Source: Adiantum capillus-veneris (taxonomy: Eukaryota; Streptophyta; Polypodiopsida; Polypodiales; Pteridaceae). Taken from it: 64,000 nucleotides of DNA. Both the position numbers and the translations under genes were made by a program. Shown here piece after piece: positions 21,442 to 31,863 of the stretch. Each line of letters opens with the position of its first letter. The first letter of the stretch is position 1. The DNA lies in contig CM043953.1 of NCBI GenBank assembly GCA_014529385.2, positions 97,723,842-97,787,841 on the forward strand, written 5' to 3'. The notes beneath the pieces were generated by a model. The model saw nothing but the letters and a program-made list of their open reading frames with translations. It searched no databases and had not been told where the DNA came from.

Positions 21442-22159
21442 TTATTGATCCTCCACACTAGTAGCACCCATTGTGGATTGTAGGACATCTAGGAAACCCA
21501 CATGATAGGTGTGACCTGTGTATAGGTCGGTTAGAGTTTTCGTTTGTAGTTCATACTCCCAGTCCTCATTTAAGAATTCTCCATCTAGGATTGAGGTGCT
21601 AGAGGTGTCCTTTGAGCTAGATGCAATGTTGCTTTCTAGGGGTTGTCCCTTAGCGGTTGCTAAGTCAAGAGAACTCGATTGCTCTCTTAGCAAGGATACT
21701 GACATAGGGGCTTTCTCTTTTAACTCTCTTCGTTGCTCCACCTTGTGTAAGCTCTCGACTTCCTTTTCCCTTGCTGCAAGGATATATCGCTCAACCTCTT
21801 GCACTTCGGCAAGGCTTCTACCATCAGGTAATATGACCTCGGAGGGGAATAGCTCTGAAGAGTCAGGAGGTGCAGTGAATGAAGTATTCACATGCACATT
21901 CTCTAAGGACATAAGTTCTACATTGGTCATGAATGGAGAATTTACTTCCCCACCCCCCTCGTTTACATCATTAGCTCCATGTTCAGAGCGAGTGGCTCTA
22001 CTAAAGGTTTCCTTCAAGCGGCTAAGCACGCTCGGCATGGACCACGGGCCCATGGCATGCATGTCTTGGCTTGAGCTATCGGAATTAGGCATTGGGAAAC
22101 CCTCCATGACGTCGTAGTTAGAGGAAGAGTCACTAGCTGCTATGTTCGGGTCTTGGTTT
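21442..22159 (-). pseudogene. E1: N-terminal part of the gag polyprotein
   Basis: The open frame contains a Glu/Lys-rich probable coiled coil (LAEVQEVERYILAAREKEVE) and an acidic C-terminal part. The frame stays open upstream of its first ATG at 22105-22107 to the E3 insertion point at 22160-22164. After removing E3 it continues on the far side at 27736. No catalytic motif is present; gypsy-type N-terminal extensions ahead of the gag core are common, but I do not recognise this one. Confidence 0.55.
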
Positions 22160-22164
22160 GTACT

Positions 22165-22907
22165 TGTTAGGAAATAAGACGTAGCTAAATAGATAATTGA
22201 GTAGATTATGAGAGAGATAGATTTATATACACGAGATTATAGAGTAGAGAGAGAGAGAGAGAGTACACACGATATACGTGGTTCACCCAATGTGGGCTAC
22301 GTCCACAGGAAAGCAGCCACTCAATGGCTTTAGTACTTCAAAACAAGAAGTAGTTTACAAAGGGATTATACCCTTAATGGAGCTCCCGCCTTGCTTCACT
22401 CTCACCACCTCACACTCACCTTGTTGCATCAACTTCACACTATGAAATGTGTGTAGAAATGGCCTCCTTTTATAGGCCAAAAGGGCTGCCCTCTCTTATG
22501 AGAGACAGCCATGTGTAGCCGCCCTTGTGCGAATAAGTCCAAATCGGACCCTCCAATCCGCCCATGTGTGGCCGCCCTTGAGAAGACAAGTTCGCTTTTG
22601 AATTCGGCCACTGGCCACCGGCCATTGACTTCCGACCACCGGCCAACCGACTGGTTGTTTTCCGACCACTTTCCGGCCGCCGTCCGGCCATAATATTCTG
22701 GTGAAAAAGAATATTCTGGTGAAAAAAAAGTCTCGGGGGCGGAGGCCCCCGAGGCCTTTAAAGTTGCCCCTGATTCTTGTCCGTGAAAATTTTTCCGGTG
22801 AGTGATTTTCCTTCGCGCACGATGGATTCTCCTCATAATGGGGCCCTTACAAATGTGCGCTTTTACCACAGAAAATTACAAGGGTAAATCAGGCTCCATA
22901 CTTAACA
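22165..22907 (-). repeat. E3 3' LTR (743 bp)
   Basis: It starts TGTTAGG and ends CTTAACA on the plus strand. A (GA)n tract lies near 22250 and a minus-strand TATA box (CTATAAAAGG) at 22466-22475. The first ~440 bases equal the other copy; differences cluster beyond. Confidence 0.95.
22466..22475 (-). promoter_or_regulatory. E3 3' LTR TATA box
   Basis: The minus strand reads CTATAAAAGG; the same box is in the 5' LTR near 27209-27218. Confidence 0.6.
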
Positions 22908-22922
22908 ATCTCCCACTTGGAG
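22908..22922 (-). other. E3 polypurine tract
   Basis: The minus strand reads CCAAGTGGGAGAT just before TGTTAAG, the classic copia arrangement. Confidence 0.85.
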
Positions 22923-22967
22923 ACTGATCTCCAAACCAAACCTGTGAGTGCTTTCCATTCTGGCTTC

Positions 22968-24743
22968 TTATCCTTGAATGCCGATTGAAGATGAGCAAAA
23001 TCTCAACTTCTCCTTGTTGACCACCTTTGTAAACATGTCTGCAGGATTTTCACTTGTATGCACCTTTCCTAGCTTTAGTTGTCCCTCTTCCAAAAGAGTG
23101 CGTATGAAGTGATATCTCACCTCAATGTGCTTTGTCCTTGAATGAAAGGCTGAGTTCTTCGCAAGATGGATAGCGCTTTGGCTATCACTGTACAAGACAC
23201 AATTGTCTTGTTTGAATCCAAGCTCTTCTAAAAATCTGTGAAGCCACAGAATTTCTTTGCTTGCCTCCGTCATTGCTACATACTCTACTTCCGTGGTAGA
23301 AAGTGAAACCACTTTCTGCAACTTTGAAGCCCAGCTTACTGCTGTGCCTCCAACCGTGAACACATAGCCAGTAGTGCTCCTTCGAGTATCTTTGTCACCT
23401 GCCATATCTGCATCAGCATACCCTTCTAGAAAAATATCAGTTCCTCCAAAATACAAAGCATTTGTTGTTGTCCCTTTTAGATACCTAAGTATCCACTTCA
23501 CAGCTTGCCAATGCTCTTTACCTGGGTTGTCCATGAACCTACTCACAACTCCCACTGCATGTGCAATGTCTGGCCTTGTCCAGACCATAGCATACATTAG
23601 AGAACCTACCGCTGCAGCATATGGAACTTTAGACATATAGGCTATCTCCTCTTGTGTCTTTGGACACGTATCCTTCGTTAGTTTAAAATGACCAGCCAAA
23701 GGTGTAGAAACTGGTTTTGCATTTTGCATTGCGAACCTTTCTAGTACCTTCTTGATGTAATCTTCTTGAGATAGCTTTATTGTCTTCTTCGTCCTGTCCC
23801 TTGATATTTTCATACCAAGTATCCTCTTTGCAGCACCTAAATCTTTCATTGAAAAAGATTTGGACAGCTCCTCTTTTAGGTTTTTGATGTCCTGCATGTT
23901 AGCACTTGCAATCAACATGTCATCAACATACAACATTAGGATGATGAATTTCCCATCTCCCAAATTCTCTGTGTAGATGCAGTGATCCGAGTTGCATCTC
24001 GTGACTCCATGATCCAACATCCATCGATCAAACTTCAAGTACCATTGTCTTGATGCTTGCTTTAAACCATACAAGCTCTTCTTTAATCTGCAAACCATTT
24101 TCTCCTTACCTTTTACTTCATACCCCTTTGGTTGAAGCATGTAGATTTCCTCCTCTAAGTCACCGTGAGGGAATGCCGTATTTACATCCATTTGCTCGAG
24201 ATTTAGATCATGAGCAGCCACAAGGCTTAAGACAAGCCTAATTGAGTTCATTTTTACAACAGGAGAAAATATTTCATTGAAGTCAATACCTTTCTTTTGA
24301 GAAAAACCTTTTACCACAAGCCTAGACTTGTACCTTTTCTTCCCACCTTCTTCTTCCTTTAGCTTGTACACCCATTTGTTTTGAAGTGCCCGCTTACCTT
24401 TAGGCAACTCAACCAACTCCCATGTTTGGTTGCGATGTAGTGAGTCCTTCTCCACTTGCATGCTCTTCGTCCATTCTTCTTTGGATTCATGTTGCATAGC
24501 TTCTTCATATGATTCCGGCTCTCCAGAATCTGAGATCAAGAGATGGTTGAAGGAAGGAACAAACCTTTCTGGAGGTCTACTTGCTCTTGTAGATCTTCGG
24601 GGAATAAGTTGAGGCTCCTCATTTGGTTGACATTGTTGCACATTGTCACCGTTTGCAGTCCTTGAGTCTTCACCGTCCTCAAGCTCCATGTACTCATCAC
24701 CTATTTCTTTTGTTTGTTTTCTTTCCAAGTAATCTTTGTACAT
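22968..24743 (-). pseudogene. E3: copia reverse transcriptase and RNase H
   Basis: The open frame covers 591 codons. RT spans about residues 105-350, with EQMDVNTAFPHG, the intact YVDD loop at residues 272-275, SMKDLGAAKRILG and KPVSTPLAGH. RNase H spans about 440-585, with GYADADMAGD, STTEVEYVA and YSDSQSAIHL carrying its acidic residues. Both appear catalytically intact. The frame is the same as the gag-integrase frame, from which one TGA at 24822 separates it. In an intact element this would be the C-terminal half of one polyprotein. Confidence 0.9.
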
Positions 24744-24821
24744 ATTTTGTTCGTTAAAAATTACATCCCTACTCCTTAAGATTTTACCATCTTCAAGATT
24801 CCATAGGCGATACCCAAAGTC

Positions 24822-26834
24822 TCATTCTCCATAGCCAATGAAGAAATACTTTTTGGACTTTGCATCTAACTTTGATCTTAGGCTTCTATCTATGTGCATG
24901 AAAGCCTCACACCCAAACACTTTGAGAAGTGCATAATTCACCGGTTTACCTGTCCATGCCTCTTCTGGAACTCCCCCATCCAATGCCGTTGAGGGTGACC
25001 GATTGATTAAGTACACAGACGTACTTACAGCTTCCGCCCAAAGCTCAAGCGGTAGGCCTTCATGTAGCCGCATGCTTCGTGCTCGTTCCATGATTGTCCT
25101 GTTCATCCTTTCCGAAATCCCATTTTGTTGAGGTGTCTTTGGGGTTGTCCTTTGCCTCCGAATGCCATTGCTAGCACAAAAGCTTTCAAAAGCTTGGCTG
25201 CAATATTCACCTCCATTGTCCGATCTGAGGCATTTAACCTTGGTACCTGTTTCATTCTCCACAAAGGCTTTCCACCTTTGAAATATGGAAAATACATCGG
25301 ATTTATTCTTCATGACATAAACCCATGTTTTTCTAGTCGCATCGTCTATGAATGTTACATAGTACAATGAGCCACCAAGTGATGGTGTACTTGCAGGACC
25401 CCAAACATCAGAATGAACCAACTCAAGTTTTTTATTTTTTCTTTCATTTCCTGATTTTTGAAATTTTACCCTCTTTTGTTTACCATAAACACAATCTTCA
25501 CAGAACTCTAATTCTACTTCTTTCAAACCTAGTAGAAGATTCTTTGTTTGAAGGATTTGCATTCCTTTGGCACTCATATGCCCAAGTCGGTAGTGCCACA
25601 CCGCACTGTCAACTTCTGTAGTTGCTGCACAAGCTGAAGGTTGCGTGCTAACAGTACACAAGTAAAGTGTACCGACTTTTTCACCCTTGGCAACCACCAA
25701 AGATCCCTTAGAGATCTTCCACCGTTTGTTTCCGAATGCAATGTTGTGACCTTCATCGTCCAATTGTCCTGTAGAGATCAAATTTTTGCGAAGAGAAGGA
25801 ACATGCCTAACATCTTTAAGCTTCCATTCATTTCCGTTAGCAGTTTTGAGAGAAACTGTACCTTTGCCGACAATCTCACAAGCTTCATCATCTCCCAAGT
25901 ATACATACCCAAAATTACCTTTGGTGTAGTCTTGGAAATGTTGCTTGTGTGGTGTCGCATGGAATGAAGCCCCGAAATCTACTATCCAGGAATTAGACAC
26001 ATTGTCTAATGAGATAATTAGAGCATCTTGCTCTACTTTACCTGCCACATTGGCCTCCGATGTTGGCTTGTTGTCTTGAGACTCTGTCTCCTTCTTCTTC
26101 TTGGACCAGCAATCCTTCTTGACGTGGCCCTTCTTGCCGCAGTTCCAACATTCAAGAACTGACTTTGTGCGTGACTTGCCCCGACCCTTTTGGTTTTTGA
26201 ACCTCTCCTTAAGCCTTCCTCTTGTTTCCACTGATAGTGCAGCACTTGATGATTCTCCTGTGCTTCTCCTTCGCATTTCCTCGCTTAGGAGAATACCCAC
26301 AACACCATCAAACTTAAGAGTATTTGTGCCAGAGATAGAATGACTTGCAGCCATCACAAGGCTGTCCCAACTATCCGGTAGAGATGATAGTATAAGGAGA
26401 GCTCGCACTTCGTCATCGAAATTGATTTTCACTGATCGAAGTTGACTTATGTTTGTGTTAAAGTCATTTAGGTGTTCTGCAACTGAACCATTCTCTGCCA
26501 TCTTTAGATTGAACAAGCGCTTCATAAGAAATATCTTATTGGATGCCGATGGTTTCTCGTAGAAGTCGTCAAGTGACTTCATCAAGTCCTCCGTGGTCTT
26601 CATCTCCGAAACATTGAAGGCCACCGTTGACGCCAAGCTTAACCGGATTGTTCCCAGTGCCTTTCGATCAAGGACAATCCATGCTTCATCAGCCATTGTT
26701 GCGGGCTTCTTCGCAAGACCGCCTAGTGGCAAATAGAGGTCCTTCTGGTAGAGATAGTCTTCAATCTGCATCTTCCAATGTTGGTAGTTTTTGCCGTTGA
26801 ACTTCTCAATCTTGAGCTTCCCTTCCTCCGCCAT
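24822..26834 (-). pseudogene. E3: gag, protease and integrase
   Basis: Residue numbers here count from 26843; the chosen start is the ATG at 26832-26834 (MAEEGKLKIEKFNGKNY), because the open frame's first codon upstream is GTG. Gag covers about residues 5-200, the zinc knuckle CWNCGKKGHVKKDC 232-245, and the protease motif 287-293 reads IVDFGAS instead of DSG. Integrase follows: HHCC (WHYRLGHMS, CEDCVYGKQ), then LVHSDVWGP, LRSDNGGEY and NGISERMNRTI with all three acidic residues. The frame ends at TGA 24822. Apart from that stop and the protease change it looks functional. Confidence 0.9.
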
Positions 26835-26893
26835 AACTCCCACTCAATTCAAGGAATCCTTTCCTTGAGATAATTTAGCTATGAGCAAGCCTT

Positions 26894-26905
26894 GCTCTGA
26901 TACCA
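26894..26905 (-). other. E3 primer-binding site (initiator-Met tRNA)
   Basis: The minus strand reads TGGTATCAGAGC, two bases from the LTR at 26908. Confidence 0.9.
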
Positions 26906-26907
26906 GT

Positions 26908-27730
26908 TGTTAGGAAATAAGACGTAGCTAAATAGATAATTGAGTAGATTATGAGAGAGATAGATTTATATACACGAGATTATAGAGTAGAGAGAGAGAG
27001 AGAGAGTACACACGATATACGTGGTTCACCCAATGTGGGCTACGTCCACAGGAAAGCAGCCACTCAATGGCTTTAGTACTTCAAAACAAGAAGTAGTTTA
27101 CAAAGGGATTATACCCTTAATGGAGCTCCCGCCTTGCTTCACTCTCACCACCTCACACTCACCTTGTTGCATCAACTTCACACTATGAAATGTGTGTAGA
27201 AATGGCCTCCTTTTATAGGCCAAAAGGGCTGCCCTCTCTTATGAGAGACAGCCATGTGTAGCCGCCCTTGTGCGAATAAGTCCAAATCGGACCCTCCAAT
27301 CCGCCCATGTGTGGCCGCCCTTGAGAAGACAACTCCGCTTTTGAATTCGGCCACCGGCCATTGAATTCGGCCACCGGCCATTGACTTCCGACCACCGGCC
27401 ACCGGCCATTGACTTCCAACCACCGGCCACCGGCCATCCGCCATTGACTATCGGCCACCAGCCAACCGACCGGTTGTTTTCCGACCACTTTCTGGCCGCC
27501 GTCCCGGCCATAATATTCTGGTGAAAAAGAATATTCCGACGAAAAAAAGTCTCGGGGGCGGAGACCCTCGAGGCCTTTAAAGTTGCCCCTGATTCTTGTC
27601 CGTGAAAATTTTGGTTTCCGGTGAGTGATTTTCCTTCACGCACGATGGATTCTCCTCATAATGGGGGCCTTACAAATGTGCGCTTTTACCACAGAAAATT
27701 ACAAGGGTAAATCAGGCTCCATACTTAACA
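26908..27730 (-). repeat. E3 5' LTR (823 bp)
   Basis: It is 80 bp longer than the 3' copy because of extra CCACCGGCCATTGA-type units at about 27340-27470. It ends CTTAACA before the GTACT duplication. Confidence 0.95.
27340..27470. repeat. CCGGCCATTGA-type minisatellite in the E3 5' LTR
   Basis: Imperfect units built from CCACCGGCCATTGACTTCCG recur here. The other LTR has fewer units at the same place. Confidence 0.75.
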
Positions 27731-27735
27731 GTACT

Positions 27736-27822
27736 ACCTTGGGTCCCCGTCGAGGGCCCGGAACCTAAGGTATGTGGATATTGAGAACTCGCGTAAGTCG
27801 AAATTCTCTCTAGTTGCTCCAT
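27736..27822 (-). pseudogene. E1: true start of the gag polyprotein
   Basis: A minus-strand ATG at 27820-27822 begins MEQLERISTYASSQYPHTLG. The frame stays open to the GTACT target site and then joins 22159 in frame when E3 is removed. This places the E1 initiation codon about 740 bases inside the primer site and shows that E3 interrupted codons near residue 30. The segment is Gly/Ser/Pro/Thr-rich with no recognised domain. Confidence 0.6.
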
Positions 27823-28565
27823 CTCTAGCACAAGACCAGAGCACAGATGCATGTGCCTTTGACACCCTACAAGCGTCGGCGAATAACCTCGAAGGTTAAC
27901 CGCTTACTTTTTTAGGCATCCGTTTTTACTCGTTTTTTTATGTCTTTTAATGATCGATTTTTTTATTAAAGTGTGTGATAGCTCAAAATGAGCATATCAC
28001 TCAGAGGGTTGTTGTGTGCTTTACAATACAACGTTCGGTCACTTGAAGCTCCATTGGTCCTCAAAAAAGTCGATTTTTAGCTACGTGTGAAGCTAAAATA
28101 CGTAATTTTAAAGGGCGCCTGAGGCCAGAGCCTGAGCCTGAGCTTGGGCTTGGGTCTGGGAGATATTCCCGATCTGGTCCTACCTTTAAATTTATTTTTA
28201 TTTTACTTTTTTATTTTTTTTGTGGGTAGTAAGGTCGCCACAGCCTGCACGCGAGCACACACACACTCTACCTACCTACTTACAACTAATACACCTACTG
28301 TTACACACTAACACACTTCATTAGCTCTCACAGATCTACTTCCTACTTATTGTACTTTACATTACACAGAACTAACAACCTTAATACTAATACCTTAGCA
28401 CAAAGAAAACACAGTAACCTTTCAAAACTTCATTAACAAAGAAATACACAGTAGCAACACAAAATCCTTCTTCTCAACACACACACCTTCCTTCCCTACC
28501 TTTCCTACAATTGAAATTGCACCACAAAAGAAGCATAGAGTGCCATTCAAGCTTAGTGTATGGCA
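27823..28565 (-). other. E1 5' untranslated leader
   Basis: Non-coding sequence lies between primer site and gag start. It includes a T-rich tract near 28190-28215 and imperfect CCTGAG repeats near 28110-28150. Confidence 0.55.
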
Positions 28566-28584
28566 TTCCCCGGCAGCGGTGCCA
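28566..28584 (-). other. E1 primer-binding site (Asp-type tRNA)
   Basis: The minus strand reads TGGCACCGCTGCCGGGGAA, close to the TGGCGCCGTTGCCGGGGA class of gypsy primer sites. It lies four bases from the LTR. Confidence 0.8.
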
Positions 28585-28588
28585 AAAA

Positions 28589-28826
28589 TGTGCGCGTATG
28601 TCGCACGTGTCAATGCAAGGAACTTGCCGATACACTGTGTGCAAGCCACAAATGGCTCCAAGCACACAACAAGCCTGAACTAGTAAGCTCAAAATGGCAA
28701 TGGTGTGTCACTCACCGCTCTATGCTTGCTGTCATGGAGGATTCCTCGTCGCAAAGAAGAAGGAGATGCCGCTACGTCGCGCTCAACCGCCTCACCGTCG
28801 TTGTGCCGCCGTCGCAATGCTCGATT

Positions 28827-28902
<76 letters not shown>

Positions 28903-29210
28903 GCATATACACACACACAAGGAGATGAAGAAGAAGAAGATGGAGATGGAGCAAGAGCACTCTTCAATTGCACAAATGAGAGAATGAGTGAATTTTAGGT
29001 TTAATTGACTTTTATATGAACTCGCCCCATTCACACTTGGGCACCCATGCTTAGCCAACTAATCATTTGAATGTTCCAGTTAGAGTGCACCTCTCATCGG
29101 CAATCACTCTTACCCTTTTCCTATTGGACCGACAAGCCCGGTACTTGACTCTACCAAATAAATAATACGGCGTCCATCTTAGGTGATAGGAATGTGCGTG
29201 AGGGTTAACA
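28589..29210 (-). repeat. E1 5' LTR (622 bp)
   Basis: It starts TGTGCGCG and ends GGGTTAACA on the plus strand. Its right 253 bp match the E1 3' LTR fragment. It holds a (CT)n tract that creates several spurious open frames. Confidence 0.85.
28828..28900. repeat. (CT)n microsatellite
   Basis: About 36 uninterrupted CT units lie inside the E1 5' LTR. Confidence 0.98.
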
Positions 29211-31032
29211 TCACCACATAGATGGACCATGGCAAATCAAGAGACTCAATTTTCTCCTTGTGAAGGTGAATTGCCCATTGCATGTATTTGATAGCTTCAT
29301 CCGAAAAATCCATTTTCTCGCTTCAAGCTATTTTTGAGCCATTGCTCACATAGCATTAGAATGGTTTTATAAAATGCATCATTGATTTTATACATGCTGA
29401 CTATTTCCTCCCAATCTTTACACGGTGATGACTCATTCAAATCATTGAAGCCTTCAAGAAGTGCTTCTTGAATGAGTTTGTCTTGCTTGATTCGATCATA
29501 CATATCAATTACATCACCATCTTTTGCACTCTTTGACAATAAAATCTTCTCATCTTTAATTTCTTCTTGAATGATCTTTACCTTTGATTCCTCAATACCG
29601 CAAAGAAATCTGAATACCATTGTTGAGGTTTTCTTGTTCTCCTCCTCAAGCCTTTCAATAATTTCTAGCCAACAATCATAAACTTGATCAGAATATGTAA
29701 CCATGTGTACCTGTTTAGCAATCCAACTTGCTCTTGCACTCATTCTTTGCCAATCGAAAAAATGTCTATAAAGAAATATAACACCAATGAGAAGATTGAA
29801 CTCAAGTGTTCAACTAAAGACAATAAGAAAGAAGAAGAAAGGCACTTACATCCCATACAACACGAGATGTATGTCCCTCTGCGAATCCAGTTGCTGTCCT
29901 TGATGGTAGTCCTAAATAGATCCATTAACTTTGCAAACGCCACAATATTTGATTGTAAGGTTGCTAGACATACAATGCTTTAGCCTCCTCATTTGCAATG
30001 GCAGATATAGCGGTTGCAACCATTGGAGGAGCATTTACAACAATACGAGCCTTTCAAAATTTATACATGTCAATCAATCTTTGAAATATCTCATTGTTTT
30101 TTTATTCATTGTGAAGCAAAACTTTTGTGGCATAAATTGAATGTTGGCCATCAAGAATCCAATAATGATAATCTTGTCATTTGCCCTCTTGTACCTCTTC
30201 TGCTGCCAAAGGTGTACCCTTCTTTTCCTGTGCATTTTGAATAGGCATTAAATATGTACACGCTTCAGGCGTAGTTGTACTCCGAGAAAATCCAAATAGC
30301 ATGCTTTTAGCATGTTTTCCATCAATAGTACGTACATTATAGTAATCAGGAGCCAGCCAACAATTTTGAGTAGGGATATCAAACTCCTTATATTGGAAAG
30401 GGAAATAGCTTATATACTTATTCATTCCACCTGTATAATTTTTCTTGTCCTTTCATGGCCTCTACCTCTAGAGCTTCTGGATCCACGATTCCCAACTTGG
30501 ACGTTGAACCTTGTGTTGAGGATGCTAGAGATGCATTGTCTACATCCAAAATAGAACTAGTCTCCTTAGGTGCTACTCTTTGCACTTTGACTTTCTTGTT
30601 TATAGGTGGTCATGAAGATTTCACCTTCTTTCCCTGTAGTGTGGCTATGATGGAGCTTTGAAGTTGATATGCTATGACACCTTGAGTTCATTCTTCAATC
30701 TTCCATCCTCGAGAAAACATTGTCTCATCTTTATTTTGAGACATGTTTGAAAATGCATATGCTCCTGGAGATAATTGGAATTCTTGATTCATTGGGACTA
30801 CAATATCAATGCATTCCAACTGTGGATGACCATCAATTGTAGAGATAGAGGCTTCCACTACTTGGCCAACATCTTCAAATAGATTTTCATTCTCTTTCTT
30901 TGCAATAAATAGATGCACCTTATGAAATTGTGCACCCTCCACACCGTATATATCTAGATACCAATTCCTTTGATCATTGCAAGTATAGTCAATTGAGACA
31001 GCCACCCTTGTAAAATTTCCTTTTGGTGCCAT
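29211..31032 (-). pseudogene. Unrecognised decayed multi-exon gene, truncated by E1
   Basis: Minus-strand coding-like segments lie in order: 31032-30688 (ATG start MAPKGNFTRVAVSIDYTC), on through stops to about 30430, 30425-30177 (YFPFQYKEFDIPTQNCWLAP), a segment with WILDGQHSIYATKV near 30.15 kb, NEEAKALY near 29.99 kb, and 29743-29297 (MSARASWIAKQ, a Glu/Lys-rich helical region). A probable intron has donor GTAAGT near 29.85 kb and acceptor TTTCTTTATAG near 29.77 kb. In-frame stops are mainly TGA and TAA. The last frame (DFSDEAIKYMQWAIHLHKEK) stays open to the E1 LTR at 29210. DGQHS recalls ParB-type DG-[HR] motifs, a weak hint only. It is not a retrotransposon gene that I know. Confidence 0.45.
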
Positions 31033-31078
31033 ATATTTCTGGAAGAAAAAAAAAATATTTTTTTACTAAATAATATAG

Positions 31079-31714
31079 TCCACCACTTGTCCAACCTACT
31101 TCCAAGGTGGTTTGTAGGTCCACCACTTGTCCAAGCTAGCTCTACTAAAACAAGATATCTCTACTATTTCAAGGTCAATGTGTGAATGGAGTGTAGCTAC
31201 TATGTCTATTAGCATGAATGGTTTGGGGCAAAGGTCCACCACTTGTCCAACCTACTGTCCATTGTGTTATGGAGGCTTTAGACCAAGGTGGCTTGAAGGT
31301 CCACCACCTCTCCAAGCTAGCTCTATTGAAACAAGCTATCTCTATTGTTTCAAGTTCAACGTGTGAATTTAGTGTAGCTACTATGTTTACTACCATGGAT
31401 AGTTTGGGGCATAGGTCCATCCCTTGTCCAGCCTATTATCCATTGTGTTATGGAGGTTTTAGCTCAAGGTGGTTTGAAGGTCCACCACCTGTCCAAGATA
31501 GTTCTATTGAAACAAGCTATCTATGTTGTTTCAAGGTCAATGTGTGAATGGAGTATAGCTACTATTTCTATTAACATGGATGGTTTGTAGAAGAGGCCCA
31601 CCGCTTGTCCAACCTACTACCCATTGTGTTCTTGAGGTTTTTGCCCTAGGTGGTTTGAAGGTCCACCACCTGTTCGAGCTAGATCTATTGAAATAAGCTA
31701 TCTCTATTGTTTCA
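31079..31714. repeat. Satellite array 1
   Basis: Tandem monomers of about 180 bp start at GGTCCACCACTTGTCC-like sites at 31233, 31413 and 31595. Each monomer holds two diverged copies of GGTCCACCACYTGTCCAA. The array starts about 47 bases from the decayed gene's ATG and ends at the truncated edge of G3. Confidence 0.9.
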
Positions 31715-31863
31715 GTGCTTTGGCCGTTGATGTGGCTCCAATGAAGCAAGTGTTGTTGAAAAGCTTCTTGTTCGAAGGACAGCTTCCAGGGCTTCTTGAT
31801 GGTGTCTGAAAGGATTTTCACTTAATGTGTGTTGGTATGCTACATACCGTGCCTTGAGGTCCT
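31715..31863 (-). pseudogene. G3: downstream end of the 3' ORF region, cut by satellite
   Basis: A frame shifted relative to the long 3' ORF (EAVLRTRSFSTTLASLEP) reads to the junction. The sequence changes to satellite at 31714, so the element was truncated here, by deletion or by recombination with the array. Confidence 0.4.

Larger units (their letters stand above)
22165..27730 (-). mobile_element. E3: Ty1/copia retrotransposon, nearly intact
   Basis: The element is 5,566 bp, flanked by the target duplication GTACT (22160-22164 and 27731-27735). LTRs are at 22165-22907 and 26908-27730. The initiator-Met primer site, a single-frame gag-protease-integrase-RT-RNase H region and a copia-type polypurine tract are present. 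The only frame lesion seen is a TGA at 24822-24824. The protease triad is also altered (DFG). It lies inside the E1 gag N-terminus and is the younger of the two nested elements. Confidence 0.95.
9425..29210 (-). mobile_element. E1: RT-less Ty3/gypsy-related element, split by two nested copia elements
   Basis: The 5' LTR is at 28589-29210 and an Asp-type primer site at 28566-28584. A gag-protease reading region follows leftwards, with a polypurine tract at 9681-9693 and a 3' LTR fragment at 9425-9680. The LTR parts differ at about 13 of 253 aligned bases (about 5%), nearly all transitions. E3 and E2 sit inside gag. After removing them, about 9 kb remain, with gag, a triple zinc knuckle, a retropepsin-like domain and a W-x-P-K region but no reverse transcriptase, RNase H or integrase core. 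It is therefore non-autonomous. Protease similarity ties it to G3. The 3' LTR lacks its left part, so no target duplication can be checked. Confidence 0.75.

Noticed and set aside
23374-24241. Plus-strand frames opposite the E3 RT
   Set aside because: They are antisense shadows of a clear RT-RNase H gene.
22960-26834. E3 as a fully active element
   Set aside because: TGA at 24822 and the altered protease triad argue against autonomous activity.
28560-29058. Several overlapping frames with long Ser-Leu or Glu-Arg runs
   Set aside because: They are translations of the (CT)n microsatellite inside the E1 LTR, in several frames on both strands.
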